Assembly (NCBI RefSeq): GCF_905475395.1
Contig: NC_058342.1
Coordinates: 28,616,640-28,680,639, forward strand
Reading direction: 5' to 3'
From: Chrysoperla carnea
Taxonomy: Eukaryota; Arthropoda; Insecta; Neuroptera; Chrysopidae
DNA length: 64,000 nucleotides
Part shown: positions 19,713-31,763 of the stretch, in pieces
How positions within the stretch are numbered: position 1 is the first letter of the stretch
How the letters are laid out: each line of letters begins with the position of its first letter
Made by a program: the position numbers and the translations under genes
The notes under the pieces: model-generated
What the model saw: only the letters and a program-made list of their open reading frames with translations
Told to the model about the DNA's origin: nothing
The model's database searches: none

Positions 19713-20354
19713 CAATCAAAATCGGTTATAACGACACTGCTTATAACGATAAATTGATAACATCTTAACTGAATCTAAATGTAAATAAATCAGTAAATAT
19801 CAATAACAACATCGGTTAAAACAACATATCGCTTATAGTGACCAACCAATATAATAATTAATCGTTTATAACGACCAAAATAATTTTTATGAACATTATT
19901 CAGTTAATTTTATACCGTATTCGCTTTATTTTGAATCTTTTAAACTATAATAGGGTCTTAATTTCAGGGATAACTGTTGTAAAAGACAGTTTTCTTTTAT
20001 AGGAAATAACTTCACTAGAAATCATCCTTTCCCAAGGAAAAAATGAAAGCTCGATCTTCAAAACACAACCTGGATTGTCAAAGGCTCGGGGTCTTAAATC
20101 ATTTCAGATAAAGTTTTGAAAATATGTTTCTCTAGAAGATAACTTCAGATCTTTGTTATTCTAGCTTGTTTTTTGACAGCCACGCTTTCATTTGTCCTCG
20201 GAGAAAGATGATTTTCAATTACAGATCCGCCAAAATAACTTCTAGTGACATTTTTCTCAGAAGATAATTATTCTAGAGAGATAAAATGTACAAATAGCTT
20301 ATAACGACCATAATTGTAGGATTCCTTCAATGTCGATATAACCAATTTTGATTG
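19713..20354. mobile_element. Non-autonomous TA-flanked element (mariner/pogo-like), 642 bp
   Basis: Terminal inverted repeats of about 25 bp: the left begins CAATCAAAATCGGTTATAAC and the right is the complement of CAATCAAAATTGGTTATATC. It is flanked by TA on both sides (19711-19712, 20355-20356), the Tc1/mariner/pogo target. Internal copies of 'cggttataacgac'-type sequence recur several times as subterminal repeats ('gcttataacgac', 'cgtttataacgacca'). No transposase frame is present. A relic is at 3810-3910. Confidence 0.8.
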
Positions 20355-20914
20355 TATTCAAAAACTAATAATAAATTATACATAATAAAGTAATAAATAC
20401 AACCGTAAGATGGCATTTATATTAAATTCAAATTTACTTGAAATAGTTTTTTGACGTTCTTAAAATTTCCCAACCCTCCATGTAAAAAACAAATTTAAAT
20501 TGTTAATAATAAACATAATATGGCCACTCTTTGAGTCAATAAAATAATAAATTAAAAAAATTTTTCAAAATTAAAAATGAGGACGATTGTTTTAATATAA
20601 ATGAAAAATGAATTTTCCAAAAAAAGAAAAAAAAAACAAAAAAATGATGAAAAGTTAAATTAAATTTTAAAATGGGCTTCAAAAATAAAAGAAAAAATCA
20701 ATAAAATGCATAAAAAGTATGAGTTTAATTTTGTAGCCAGTGGACGATCAAAAGCGTATTCTGCTTTTGGTCCAAGTGTTGCAATCAGATATTATTGACC
20801 CAAAAATAATATTTTTGGATAAATTCCTTTAAAAAACACAGAACTCTCAAGATTAGAAAAATTTCAGTCAGTGATTACACTACCCTCCCCTCAATCTCTG
20901 TGAACACTTGAGAC

Positions 20915-21216
20915 CATGGAGGTTAGAGAGAAGGAGAACGATCGCTACGCGCTAAAGCATTAGTTCGTCTGTACCTGAAAATTTGTAGAATTTATAGTTC
21001 ATTTTTCAGCCACCAGCCGCGCTGTCCTCGGTAAGTAGTATCTGCGAAGTTAGCTGTTTATGTGTATAAGTATATAAAGTTATTTGCATAATGTACAAAT
21101 TTAACAACAGCCCGCTTTTATTGAAACAACTTAGCGATCGCAGCGCCTCACTTATTTTGACCGTATTTCTGGGACACTATTTCCTACAGCGATCGTTCTC
21201 CTCTCTAACCTCCATG
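20915..21216. mobile_element. hAT-like MITE, copy 2 (about 302 bp)
   Basis: The ends CATGGAGGTTAGAGAG and the near-exact inverse at 21201-21216 enclose the same interior as copy 1 (10844-11164), including 'gaaggagaacgatcgctac', 'gccaccagccgc' and 'cgcagcgcctcactt'. No 8-bp target duplication is evident here, so flanks may have mutated or recombined. It lies about 0.7 kb downstream of lgs. Confidence 0.8.
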
Positions 21217-21591
21217 GATAATATATAAAAAAAAATGGCGAAAGATTATGTTTTACTGATACTGGTGATAATAATCGAAGGGATAAAACCGAAAAATGAT
21301 CAAAATGATTTTCTGCAAAGAGCATTTGGCTCAAGAATTCAAAGTTGGACCTTTTAACGGAAAATATTAAAATCTGTACCCAACTTTTTATGCGTCTGAT
21401 TTTTTGAGTAAAAAGAAACAAAAAATAGGTTAAACAATGAAGGAAAATCAGGGGTGGGAAGCAGTTAATGATAGGGACGTACTAGTAGTTATTTAGCGCC
21501 GAAAATTTTTATATCGATTTTCTTTGTTTTTCTCAAATTTTCATTTGTTTTACATTTAAAAGTAAATATTTTTTTGTTTTTCTTTTTTTTT

Positions 21592-21597
21592 TTTATT
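21592..21597 (-). terminator. lgs: Candidate poly(A) signal for lgs
   Basis: TTTATT on the plus strand (AATAAA on the minus strand) lies about 350 bases beyond the lgs stop, within a long T-rich (minus-strand A-rich) 3' UTR-like region, 21530-21800. Other imperfect candidates exist, so this is a weak call. Confidence 0.35.
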
Positions 21598-21945
21598 AAC
21601 ATTATTTATAAACTACTCAATTTTCTCTTGTTTTTTGATTAATTAGAAAATTTTACAAGTTAATCCATCTGATTTTTTTGTTGTATGTTCAAGTTTTTTG
21701 TGTTTTGTGTGTCCTGTTTTTTGTTTTTTTCGTTTTTTTTAATTTTTTTTTTGTTTTTCCGATTTTCTTTTGTTTTTTTTTTTTTTTTGTAGAGCTTAAA
21801 TAATTGCTTGAGTATGTATAATATTTATATAACACTTAAATTCACAAATTTTAAAACATATAGAAATTTGTTGATCATAATTATTGCGAGATTTTTGAAT
21901 CGTAGTGTATTGTCTATGAGTTCGCGTTGATGATGTCACAATGAG

Positions 21946-23191
21946 TCATTTTGACATAAAATACATACCCGGTGGACCACCTTGTGGAGGACCTTGAGGT
22001 GGTCCAGGTCCTTGACTATTCAACTGGCTTCTAGTACTTGTCGCATACAATTGTTGTTGAAAATTATGAAATTGTTGTGCATAATTTGGATCAGCTGTTG
22101 TTGCCCCCGCCCCGAACGGTGAACTCTTGTACGCGTTGGTTTGTCCAACGGATGGTGGTAACGGTTGACTGGCATCTGGTGCACACATACCGCGTCCCAT
22201 TGGTCCTTTAGGACCACCCATTCCGGGACCAAACATTTGTGGACCCCCCGGACCTGATGGTGGATACATACCATCGCCACCTAAACCAGTCGGATCAAAG
22301 CCCCCCATTCCACCATGCATTCGTATTGAAGGGTTCATACCAGGTCGTAAACCTCCCGGACCTCCAGGATTTCTCATGTTAGGACCCCCTCCCATTCCCA
22401 TAGGCATCATACCTTGGGGTACCATTCCTCCAGACATGGGTCCCATTTTACCCATCATCGGTGGTCCGTTCATTAAACTTGCCATAATTCCATCGTTATG
22501 CATAGGTCCACCGCCTCCATCCATATGACCCATATTATTATTGGGTCCACAACCTGGGAAATATTGCATATTTTGAGCACCTATATTTTTACCATCCATG
22601 TTTGGATTGGCGAAACGTAAAAATTCTAAACTTGGTGGTCCACGCGGATTTTGTGGACCCATTTGTGGTCGTGCAGGTAAATACTGTATGGTGTTCGGGG
22701 CACTTGCTTTCACTTGTACATTTGTACCATTATACGGTGGCATTTGTCCCATATTCGGTCGCATTATTCTTTGTGGTGACATGAATGGCATATTTTTTGG
22801 GGATCCAATACCACCAGAATTATATACATGTGGTCCACCGGGGCCCATTCCCATCATACCACCATCCAAATCTGGTACACAACCCATATCTGGACGACCC
22901 ATATCCATTGGTGATGCATTTACACCCCCATATGGCATCATACTTGGACCTGAACCAGGGGGTTGACCATTTAGAGAGCTTGTACTGGTCAATAATTGAC
23001 TCATTTGTGCTAGTGATGAAATTGGATCGAAATGTGATCCTTTTGGATTTCCTGGCAAACCATTGTTACTATTTGGATTTAAAGGTACATTGTCTGCGCG
23101 TTGTCCAGATGTGGATATTGGAATATCGTTCGGTTTTCCAGATGGTGAAACAGCCATCATATTTCCACCACCTGGTTTCGCACCGGGTGGT

Positions 23192-23226
<35 letters not shown>

Positions 23227-26200
23227 TTGCTGCTGCTGCTGTTGTTGTTGTTGTTGTTGTTGTTGTTGCTGTTGTTGTTGCTGAGCGAACGCATTTGGAG
23301 ATCCACCAACACCCATAATTGGATATCGATTATGACCATCGAGAGGACTTGCATTTGAGAATCTGACATTATTCGCATCAGGATTGTTTGACTTCATGTT
23401 GTTTGGATCATTAGGCGGTCGTGGGTTACCGGGAGCTTGGGGACTTGGTCGTGGATTCTTTGAGTCAATTGAATTTGGACTGGGTGCTGGAAGTCGATAA
23501 CAATCAGATTGTGGGTTTGATGAGTTGATTGGAAAACGTGGACCCATGTCCACTGATGATGGCGTTAATGGTGTATTTGGAGCAGACACTCTGGTACCAT
23601 TATTTCCACCTCCAGAACACATTTCCCCCGGAAATCCGCTTTCTAATGACCTGTAAATAAATTTTGTTTAAATTTTGTTTTTAAAACATTTTAGAAATTT
23701 CATAAATTAAATTCTTTGATCGATTGCTTGCGCTAAAATATCCATCAAATTTATTTATCGAAAAAAGATTTTTAGAAAGTAAATCAAGCTTTCGATTTTA
23801 AAGATTTTTAATTTCATAGCTGCGCGGATTGATATCTTAAGAGACACAAATCAAATCGAATTTAATCTGGTGGCATCGTTTTCGCCAGGTCGTAATATCC
23901 GGTTCTCGATTCTTACGATTTTCAATTTCATCAATGTGAGGACCGATATCTTAAGAACCACAAATGAAATCAAATTTATACCGATGCCACTGTTTTCACC
24001 AGGTCTCAACTGGTATAACACTATGTTTTTTATCCAAATTGAAGAACAATTAAATTCCCCGAATTCTTCCAATTTTTTTAAGGGATAGCCTTTAATAAAT
24101 TGCGAAAAAGGAAAAAAATTTTGATTTCGATTATGGTGAAAATCATCTTCCAACGTAATTTTGACCCATAAACAACAAATATCAGTTTTTTTTTAACGTC
24201 CAACTTTCCCGAACCGAATATCAAGCCCTCGATCCTTGCGATTTTCAATTTCATCGCTATTATCTTTGAAGCACAAATTAAATTGAATTTTAACTGGCGG
24301 CACTGTTTTCGCCAGATTAGTCTAAAACGATTCGTTCGTCCAAATTAGAGAAAAATTAATTTCATCGAATTTTTACGATTTTTTTAAGCGTAGTACCCCT
24401 TTGAAAAATTACGAAAAATATAAAAAAGTATTACTGTCAATTATACTGAAAATCATCTTCCAAGGTAATTTTGATCCAAAAATAACGATAATCAGGTTTG
24501 TTTTGAACGGCCGATGTTCGCTTGTCAAGATATGACACAAAATTTGGTACAAATTAGTTAAAATTTAGTCACAAAAGATTAATAATTTTCCAAAACGCTT
24601 AGGTCCAAAGTTTCGGACCCAGACATACGTCGGATCATCAATATGATCGATACCATAATTCTAAATTGGACCTTAATTAATCTTAACTAAGCACATTCTA
24701 GGACTAATAATGAAAATAATAAATGAAATAAACACTAAGTACATGCATTTGAGATCGGAAGTAAATATCACTACTAACGACAGACTAGGCTTAGTAGATT
24801 TTAGTTTCCAAAAAGTGATATCTATTACCTATATCAGAGCTGTATAACTACAGCAGGGACTGTGGACTTCGCTCGCCTGAAAACACACTAGAGCACAGTT
24901 AAAAAGAGTGGTGGAACTCTTGACAGGACCTATCGATTGAACTACCACCTTAATAACATGGGGATCCCTGTTTATACCACTTGTAGGGCCTGCATAGAGG
25001 ACGATGAAACCTCCATACATGTTATTTGTATCTGCAGAAACTTACAGGGCATCAAATTTAAAATCAGAGTCGTCAGAGTCGGAAATTTTGAATCCAGGGA
25101 GAAATCCCAGCGGAAAAGCTGTGGGTTTCCTGCATGGCGTCTGGCCTTGATAGAATCCTATAGCTTCATTTGCTTAAAATAGCATCTCTTACCCGGAGAC
25201 GTCTTTCCTTCGGGTGGCTGGTTGTTTTCAAGCAGGGCAAAGAGGAGTACCTATTTGCGGAACCCCTCTTATGAATTATTATTATTATAGAAATATAGGA
25301 TAAAATAGATGAAAGGCTGATGCAGCAAACAAAGTCTTTTTGGGCAATACGAAACTCGGCGATCATTCCTATTGTCGCGGAAAAAAAATCCATAAACAAT
25401 AAAAAGACCAGTTGTGACACACTTTTTCATCTCTATTTATTTGTTAAACTACATCCGGTTATACAAATAATTTTATGATGTGGGTGAAATCTGTTACTTC
25501 TTTCTTATCCAAGCGACGACAGTGTAATTAATTTACCGCCTCATTTACGAAAGTAGCGTTTCGGGGGGTTATTAAACGGATTTATAACACAACCATATTC
25601 GTTGTGTGCGTAGTCATGGTAGGGATAATAAAATCGATGCCAGCGCTTTAAGTGAAAAATTTTGGAGATAAAGTGGGCTGTTATGACTAATTTGCAATTA
25701 TTTACATGTTAATGATATAGAAACTGTCAAATTAAAATGATTGAAAAACACTAATTAATTAAACTTAATGCATTAAAAATTGTGAAAATAAGAAATCAAA
25801 TTGTACAAATATTATTTTTCAAATGTTAATTATCGTAATTATTTATTTAAATTTGTGAAACAAGAATATTAAATTTTAAATGTAAGTTTTCAATGCAATC
25901 CACACAATTATATATGCATCCATTAATTCTATAATTAAAGTAGTGTATCGTTGTCATGGAAACGAAATTCACGCTCGGAGCGAATAGTGCATAAGTCTAA
26001 AAATTAAGACAAATATACGGGTTTTAACTAGACATGTATTCAAAACTCGAAAAATAAGTGTTATCGAGAAAGATGCTTCAAGCTAAAAATTTGGGGTTCA
26101 TTAATGCACATTTCACGTAATCATTTTATTCGACTTGAGCTTTTAGGTTCAATCCTTTACGAAGCTCACCATGTTCCATAACTGATAAGATTTACAAGAA

Positions 26201-29200
26201 TATCTACATTTTAAAGAAATAAATAATATTAGCTTACGGTGGTGATGTGATGTTTCTATCTTTCAGGCTTGTATTTGGCTGCTTCTGAATTGTGAGTTCT
26301 TGACCCTCGAATGTGTTGCAGTACTGTATCTGCTGTGGGGACGGCACAGGCATTAAATTAGGTTCCTTATTAGGACTTCCTGAGATGTCGGTAGAACCAG
26401 GAGGTAATCCACTTACCATATGTTGTTTTTGAGCCATGGACTGAAGTGTGCGGCAGAACATACCATCCACTAAAAAAAAGACATTTATTTGCAAAATTTG
26501 ATATTTATTTTTCTACTTATAAAGTTATTCTTATTTTATATAAGAAATAACCCCGGCAAAAGTTTACGAACATTAGTTTAAAGGGAGCTATTCAGAAGTC
26601 CCCAAATCACTAATTTTTTGTAAAATTTTAGAAGAGCTTATAAAAACGAAATAATATTTAAAACTTACCTCCATGATGTGTCGATGTAACGACTCCAGGG
26701 CCACCAGCTCCAGTAAATTCACTGGACGTACCACCATTCCCGGACGATGCTTGGGCTGTCAATGAATCGGTTGCAGGTGTTGTTGCACTGGGTGAAAAAT
26801 GTGAGGATATTGGTGTCCCTGGATTACTAATTGTGTTTGTGCCTCGAGGACCACCACTAGGACCCGATGGTGAACTTTGTGATGTTGGACTTTGCGTTGC
26901 ACTGAAATGTCTATTTAATCCCGAAAATTGTTGCCGATTATTTGAATCGGCTGGTGAATTTAAAGCAGATGATGTACGTGGCGAGGGTAAGGATAAATTT
27001 GATGTAGGATTATTTGGAGATGCTGGGCTAGGACTTTGTAATGCAATTGGTACACTTGCAGAACGAGGCGTTTGATGATAGGGTGGCGGTGGTCCTTGTA
27101 ACCTAGGACCTTGTCCGCTTCCAGGCACTTGTGGTGATAGAACCGATCCAGACCCGGGTGGTAGTCCTGGTGGCATAGGTACCATTCCACGTAATCCTGG
27201 ACCCATTGGTCCTTCTTGTTTGATTTTATTATCAAAGAATTGATTTTGTAATTTTTGCCATTCCATATGGCCAGGCATTGATGTCGCAGGCATCATTCCT
27301 GGACAATTACCAGGTGGACCACCACCTGGCGTGTCCGTTGCATTTCCACCCATGTCATGTTCATCTGTTGAAATATTTATGAAATTTCACAGTTTTAAAT
27401 TGTTACAAGTTATTTTCAAAACCTTGTATTTGATTAGTTTCAATAAATGTTTTAAAATCAAAATAGTTTTTTATTTAAAAAAATTACAGAACCAAAAAGA
27501 ACTGTCTTTTCCTTTCGAGAGATTGTATTAGTTTTCATTTTTTGAATTGTGTAAATCGAATCATAATTTACAATATCAACCGTCGAATGGAAATAGTCTT
27601 TAACAAAAGGTAGAGACACGTAATAAAAGTTACAAGATATAAAGCAATGGCTCGTGCGCCATGTGAGAGCAAGTTTATGACCCTATCAAATACTTTGACT
27701 AAAAATGGCGAACAACGGTAGAGACTTGAGAAGTTGCCACCCAAAAAGGTACTTTCTTTATCCTAACTCAACACACATATAAATTGTCTACCCTCTTACT
27801 TAATACAGAAGTTTTTTTGAAAATAAAATCACCAATTGCTTAAATTCGATTTTAAAAATGTGTAAAAGAGTCCTGTTTCAATCAATCAAAATTCGATGAT
27901 AAAACTATTTTGATTTTAAATGATAATCTATTCGAAATACTACCTCCAATATTCATTGCACCGGGATTTTCTTCAGGAAATAACATTTGTTGCATTTTTC
28001 GTAATGTGGCTAATTGTTCTTCACGATGCTGTCGCTGTTGGGGCGTTAAATCTTCATCAGGAACTTTAACACCTTGTAGTGATGGCTCTAAACCAGCCAA
28101 TGAAGGACTGGTCGGTGCTGTACTTGTTATACAAGGGCTATGGCCTAACATTAATGCAGTGTTTGCATTGCCAGGAGCACCAGGTGCAGATGAAGTGCCT
28201 GCAAGACATGCATCATCTAGACTAGGATCAGATAACGGTCCAGTACCATCGGGGCCGGCATTTGGTGGAACAGGCATGCCCATTTGATGATTTGGGCGCT
28301 GTAAAATATTACAAAAGATATTAAACAAATTGTCGATGAAAAATTTGTCAAAAAATATTGTCCTGGGACACAAACTTAACATAATAAAAACAAAAAAAAA
28401 TTCAACTTTTGATTTTTCTTTTATTTCCATAAATATTTTTTCCAGAATTCCATAATAGTTCCCGATTTTATCGGTTGACGTCCACTCTAATAATATCTTT
28501 AATTACATTTTCAAAAATAACAAGGTTTTTTGACGGGATCATCAAACGACGCCAAAAAACTTGTATGACAAAAGCTTTACTCATTTTTAAGTTGCCAAAC
28601 ATTCCACAAAATTTTGTAATATGAGCGTATAGCCAATTAGGACATTTAATCCACAAATTCGTTGTAAAATCCAAAAAAATTGTTTCTATTTCTCAAAATA
28701 CTAAAATTAGTATACCTTGATATATATTTCATATATACAGGGTATAATAAAGTTTTTTTATTATGGTGACATTGGGATCTCCTTTAACTTCAACTTTTTG
28801 GTTATCCAAAATTTGTTTGAGTACCAAGTTAAAGTGTTCTATAGGGCCCCCCTTCCTTCTATTAAAATTTCGTTTCGGATTTCGATTTGTCGTAAACCTA
28901 GCCCTATTTTTTCGTATTAATTTACTATTTACTCACAAAAATTATCTCTTAAAATAAAATCATTCAAATAACACTTTCTTATCCCTCTACCCTGATAACC
29001 AAAATAAAAATAGTGAATATACCTGTTCCCATGGCACATCTGATTCTTGCAACGACGCAATATCGTCAACAATTCCATCGTGTCCTGGAAAACTATCCAC
29101 CATACCCATCGGTCCACCGCCTGGTTTTGGTGGAAAATTAGGCATACCAGGCATACCACCGGGTGGTCCTTGTTGTGGTCCACCACCGCCCATGTTACCT

Positions 29201-31763
29201 CCACCACGAGCACATCCTTTATTCTTCATCATTGCAAGACCATTTAACCATTGTGCGGGATTTTGTCGATGAAATTGTGTCAACTTAAGCGGATGTTTCT
29301 CAAAATATTTCTTCGTACCAGGTTGAGCACAATGATACGCTATAATGGACTGAAAGTGTCCTTGGAAGACTGCATCGGCACTCTTATTGGCAAGCATCGT
29401 CGAGAATACAAAAATTTGACTCTGTTGTTGCATATATTGTACCTCCATATTATTACCGCCGGTGGCTTGTTGAGTCTTGTTTATAACATTACTGACTAGG
29501 GGTTGAATACCGTTTGGAGATGGTCGAATATTATGCGATTGTTGCGGCTGAATCATTCCTGGTTGCCGCATATTTGGTGGCATATTTGATGGGCCTAACT
29601 CATTAAATGTATCCGTTTGTAAGTCTGGCGGTAATGGGGTTCGATCATTTATAACAGTCTCGTCGGGTATACCTCCAGGTCCACCTGGAGGTACTACAAC
29701 ATCAGGTGCACTATCTAATATGCTTGTCACGTCGGCTGGATCAGTTACTGGTGGTAATGATCCTGGATGTCCAACTCCCATCGGAGGTGGAGCACTCGTT
29801 GTGGGACATACTGGATTTGTGTTGTTTCCATTCGTTGTTGGACCAGCTGTTAATTTAAAATAATTCATTATATTTCCTTGGTACACGGTGTTTTGAGCTA
29901 CACTCACTGGGACAAAATTTCATCAAGATAGAATTATCAAAAAAAATTTACGTAATTTCAAAAACCTGCATCTTCACAAAAAATGATCCATTCTTGACCA
30001 AATACAGCTTATTCGACAGATCATAATCTTAAAAAGTGATCGCCGAGTGTAAAATTTATTTTGCATAAAAATCGATATTTCTATTGAACAAGATTGTTCT
30101 TTTCTATAAGAAAAAAAAAGAAGCGCTATGGAGCGTTTTCGAACGACCCTTTTTGGGCGGTTATAAACTGACAAAGCAAAAATGCGTTTCCCCTCCCCTA
30201 ATGTGGCGCCCGCCCTACGTTATAAATTTGTCCTTTTCCTTGGGGCACCATATTGATTGACAGGTCATTCATGCAATTTCGGACATCAAATTTTCGACAA
30301 TGTTTCTTTTAGAAAAATATTTGGACATATTTAGATGCGGGTTTTTTAATTCTATCAAAAATCAATTTAAACGAATCCTTGGTAGATTCTTGAGATGAAG
30401 TACTTAAACGGCACCATCTCGTTTATAAACTCGAGTTCAAAGTCCTCGGGACATACTAGGTGCTTCTGTTCTGTAAGTATAAGATATTTCATCAACTGAC
30501 AGCAAGCGGGCCCCTAGACAGTTGTTTACTCTTTCTAATGGTTAATCCGATTCTGGTCACAGAAGACTCATTCAATTTTTGAATGATGCCCGGATAAATA
30601 TAAGATATAGTAATTTAAAGTTAAAAGTGGAATTTTTTTAGCAATTCAATTCTGACGAAATTCTGTGCCGGTGAGTGCATGTGAGACTTACCATTTGTAT
30701 TTGCGCTACTATTTGGTCTATTACTAACGGTACCAGTACCTCTACTTCCTGGTGATTCTTTAACGTTTGCCGTTGAGGATGTGCTACTCGATGGCGCATC
30801 TTCTTCCTTTTTAGGAATAACAGGTTCATTTCCACCTAAATAAATTACATATTTTCAGCTCTAGATTTTAGGACACGATTTAAGTAAAAATACTCTAGAA
30901 ATTGAAAAATAATCTCTAAAAATTTCCCATCCGATTCCAACTTGTTCTCACGCTCTTTTCCAATATTCAAAACCACGTATGGACTTTTTTCTTTACACTA
31001 AGTGGCTTTTAAAGTTCCGTATATCTCGATTTTGGGTTTTTAATACGGGCATAAAGAGCCCTAGAAGAACCCTAACTATTCCCGTAATTCCAAGACCCTG
31101 AGCACTTTAAATATTGCCAGGCTTTGATGTAAATTTCCGATATATATAAAGTTAATTTTCCCAGAAAAATTTATTAGCGAATCACTTTTCTGGATACTCG
31201 AATAGCTACTTTTGTCTAAGAAAATACTGAACTTTTCCATGACAGCTCTATTGATAAATCAAATTTAAAGACTAGCCCAATAAAAAAATTTTCGGTAAAT
31301 CATGAACGTTTGGTGCTTTTCCAGAAAAAATATATTCCAAGAAACTTAATCGAACTGTACCCAATTTAATTTTTAATATAATATCATAGGAATTGTAACC
31401 TCCTGCCATTTTCATGGTGATTTAGCAAAATTAAATCGCGCGATTATTTTAAAATATTGTATGTCTAAAAATTCTAGCTAGTCATGTGGATTTAACAGAC
31501 GTAACAGCAAGATGTAAACATACAAATTTCCCGGTTTTTAAAGAAATTTCCATTAATTTCAGAATTTGTAAACTACATAACCTTTAACAGCTATTTTGAA
31601 CATACAAACAAATTCAAGATTAAACACAAGAAAAATTTTTGACATCAAAAAAATTTAACAAACCTGTTTCCTTGCTGGTTGAATCACAGGATGCAGTAGG
31701 CTCTTCTTTAATTTGAATATTATTCGAGGTATCTGCACATTTCTCTAACTTATCCTTAATCAT
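21946..31763 (-). CDS. lgs: BCL9/Legless orthologue, Wnt/Wingless transcriptional co-activator
   Basis: Coding exons in transcript order are 31763-31664, 30835-30692, 29846-29023, 28298-27944, 27364-26669, 26469-26238 and 23650-21946. All introns are GT/AG and phases agree across every junction (4056 nt, 1351 residues plus stop). HD1, the Pygopus PHD-binding motif, is at about residues 226-254 (IFVFSTMLANKSADAV followed by IIAYHC). HD2, the Armadillo/beta-catenin-binding helix, is at about 440-467 (LTPQQRQHREEQLATLRKMQ, then MLFPEEN). A conserved EWQKLQNQFFD segment near 509 may be HD3. The rest is low-complexity Pro/Gly/Met/Asn/Ser sequence, with 31 consecutive Gln at about 907-937. In known biology Lgs bridges Armadillo and Pygopus in the nucleus at Wg target genes. 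Length is comparable to Drosophila Lgs. The start is the first Met in the 31.7-kb exon (MIKDKLEKC). A donor-like GGTATGT sits six codons before the stop, so an alternative C-terminus is possible. Confidence 0.95.
23191..23283 (-). repeat. lgs: CAG/CAA tract encoding 31 glutamines in lgs
   Basis: There are 31 uninterrupted Gln codons, with CAA and CAG interleaved (plus strand TTG/CTG). Interruption of CAG runs by CAA is expected to make the DNA tract more stable than pure CAG. The tract is flanked by NAFA and PPGAKPGGG. Confidence 0.95.
23860..24500. repeat. Degenerate two-unit array of the ~310-bp repeat family
   Basis: The block 'cgattcttacgattttcaat', 'tcatcaatgtgaggaccgat', '...caaattgaagaacaatta', 'aagggatagcctttaa', 'gaaaatcatcttccaacgta', 'attttgacccataaacaac' recurs about 305-310 bp later. 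The later unit has 'aagcgtagtacccctttg', 'gaaaatcatcttccaaggta' and 'attttgatccaaaaataac'. The palindromic core is decayed in both units (compare 17399-17426). Confidence 0.65.
24830..25290 (+). pseudogene. Non-LTR retrotransposon 3' end relic (jockey/R1 type) in lgs intron
   Basis: In one frame 'QLKRVVELLTGP', then after a frameshift 'YRLNYHLNNMGIPVYTTCRA' followed by CIEDDETSIHVICICRNLQG. This matches the C-terminal tail of jockey/R1-like ORF2 (LLTGHCRLNYHL..MG....CR.C.E.DET..HV.C.C). About 100 bases after the frame ends, a 3' UTR with 'tcttacccggagacgtcttt' and 'aacccctcttatgaattatt' ends in a TTATTATTATTA run, consistent with a retrotransposon 3' terminus. It is antisense to lgs. Confidence 0.8.
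25594..25978 (-). repeat. Interspersed repeat B, copy 1 (in lgs intron)
   Basis: It is the reverse complement of the segment at 61477-61866: 'cgttgtgtgcgtagtcatgg', 'gccagcgct', 'atgactaatttgcaatt', 'attaattaaacttaatgcat', 'tatatatgcatccat' and 'tctataattaaagtagt'. About 385 bp. No coding sequence or terminal inverted repeats were found. Confidence 0.85.
28700..28745 (-). repeat. Terminal fragment of family A in lgs intron
   Basis: 'taccttgatatatatttcat' followed by 'atatacagggtataa' is the end segment of the 1716-2246 element. It lies in the 28299-29022 intron of lgs. Confidence 0.7.

Larger units (their letters stand above)
23651..26237 (-). other. lgs: Last coding intron of lgs (2587 bp), rich in transposon relics
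   Basis: The intron runs between donor GTAAGC at 26237 and acceptor TTTACAG ending at 23651. It contains degenerate monomers of the ~310-bp tandem family (23860-24500), a non-LTR retrotransposon relic (24830-25290) and one copy of repeat B (25594-25978). No conserved exon is visible inside. Confidence 0.8.

Noticed and set aside
22598-23318. Open frames on the plus strand opposite lgs, including poly-Cys and poly-Val runs
   Set aside because: Antisense reading of Pro/Gly/Met-rich sequence and of the CAG/CAA tract; lgs on the minus strand has consistent splice phases and conserved motifs.
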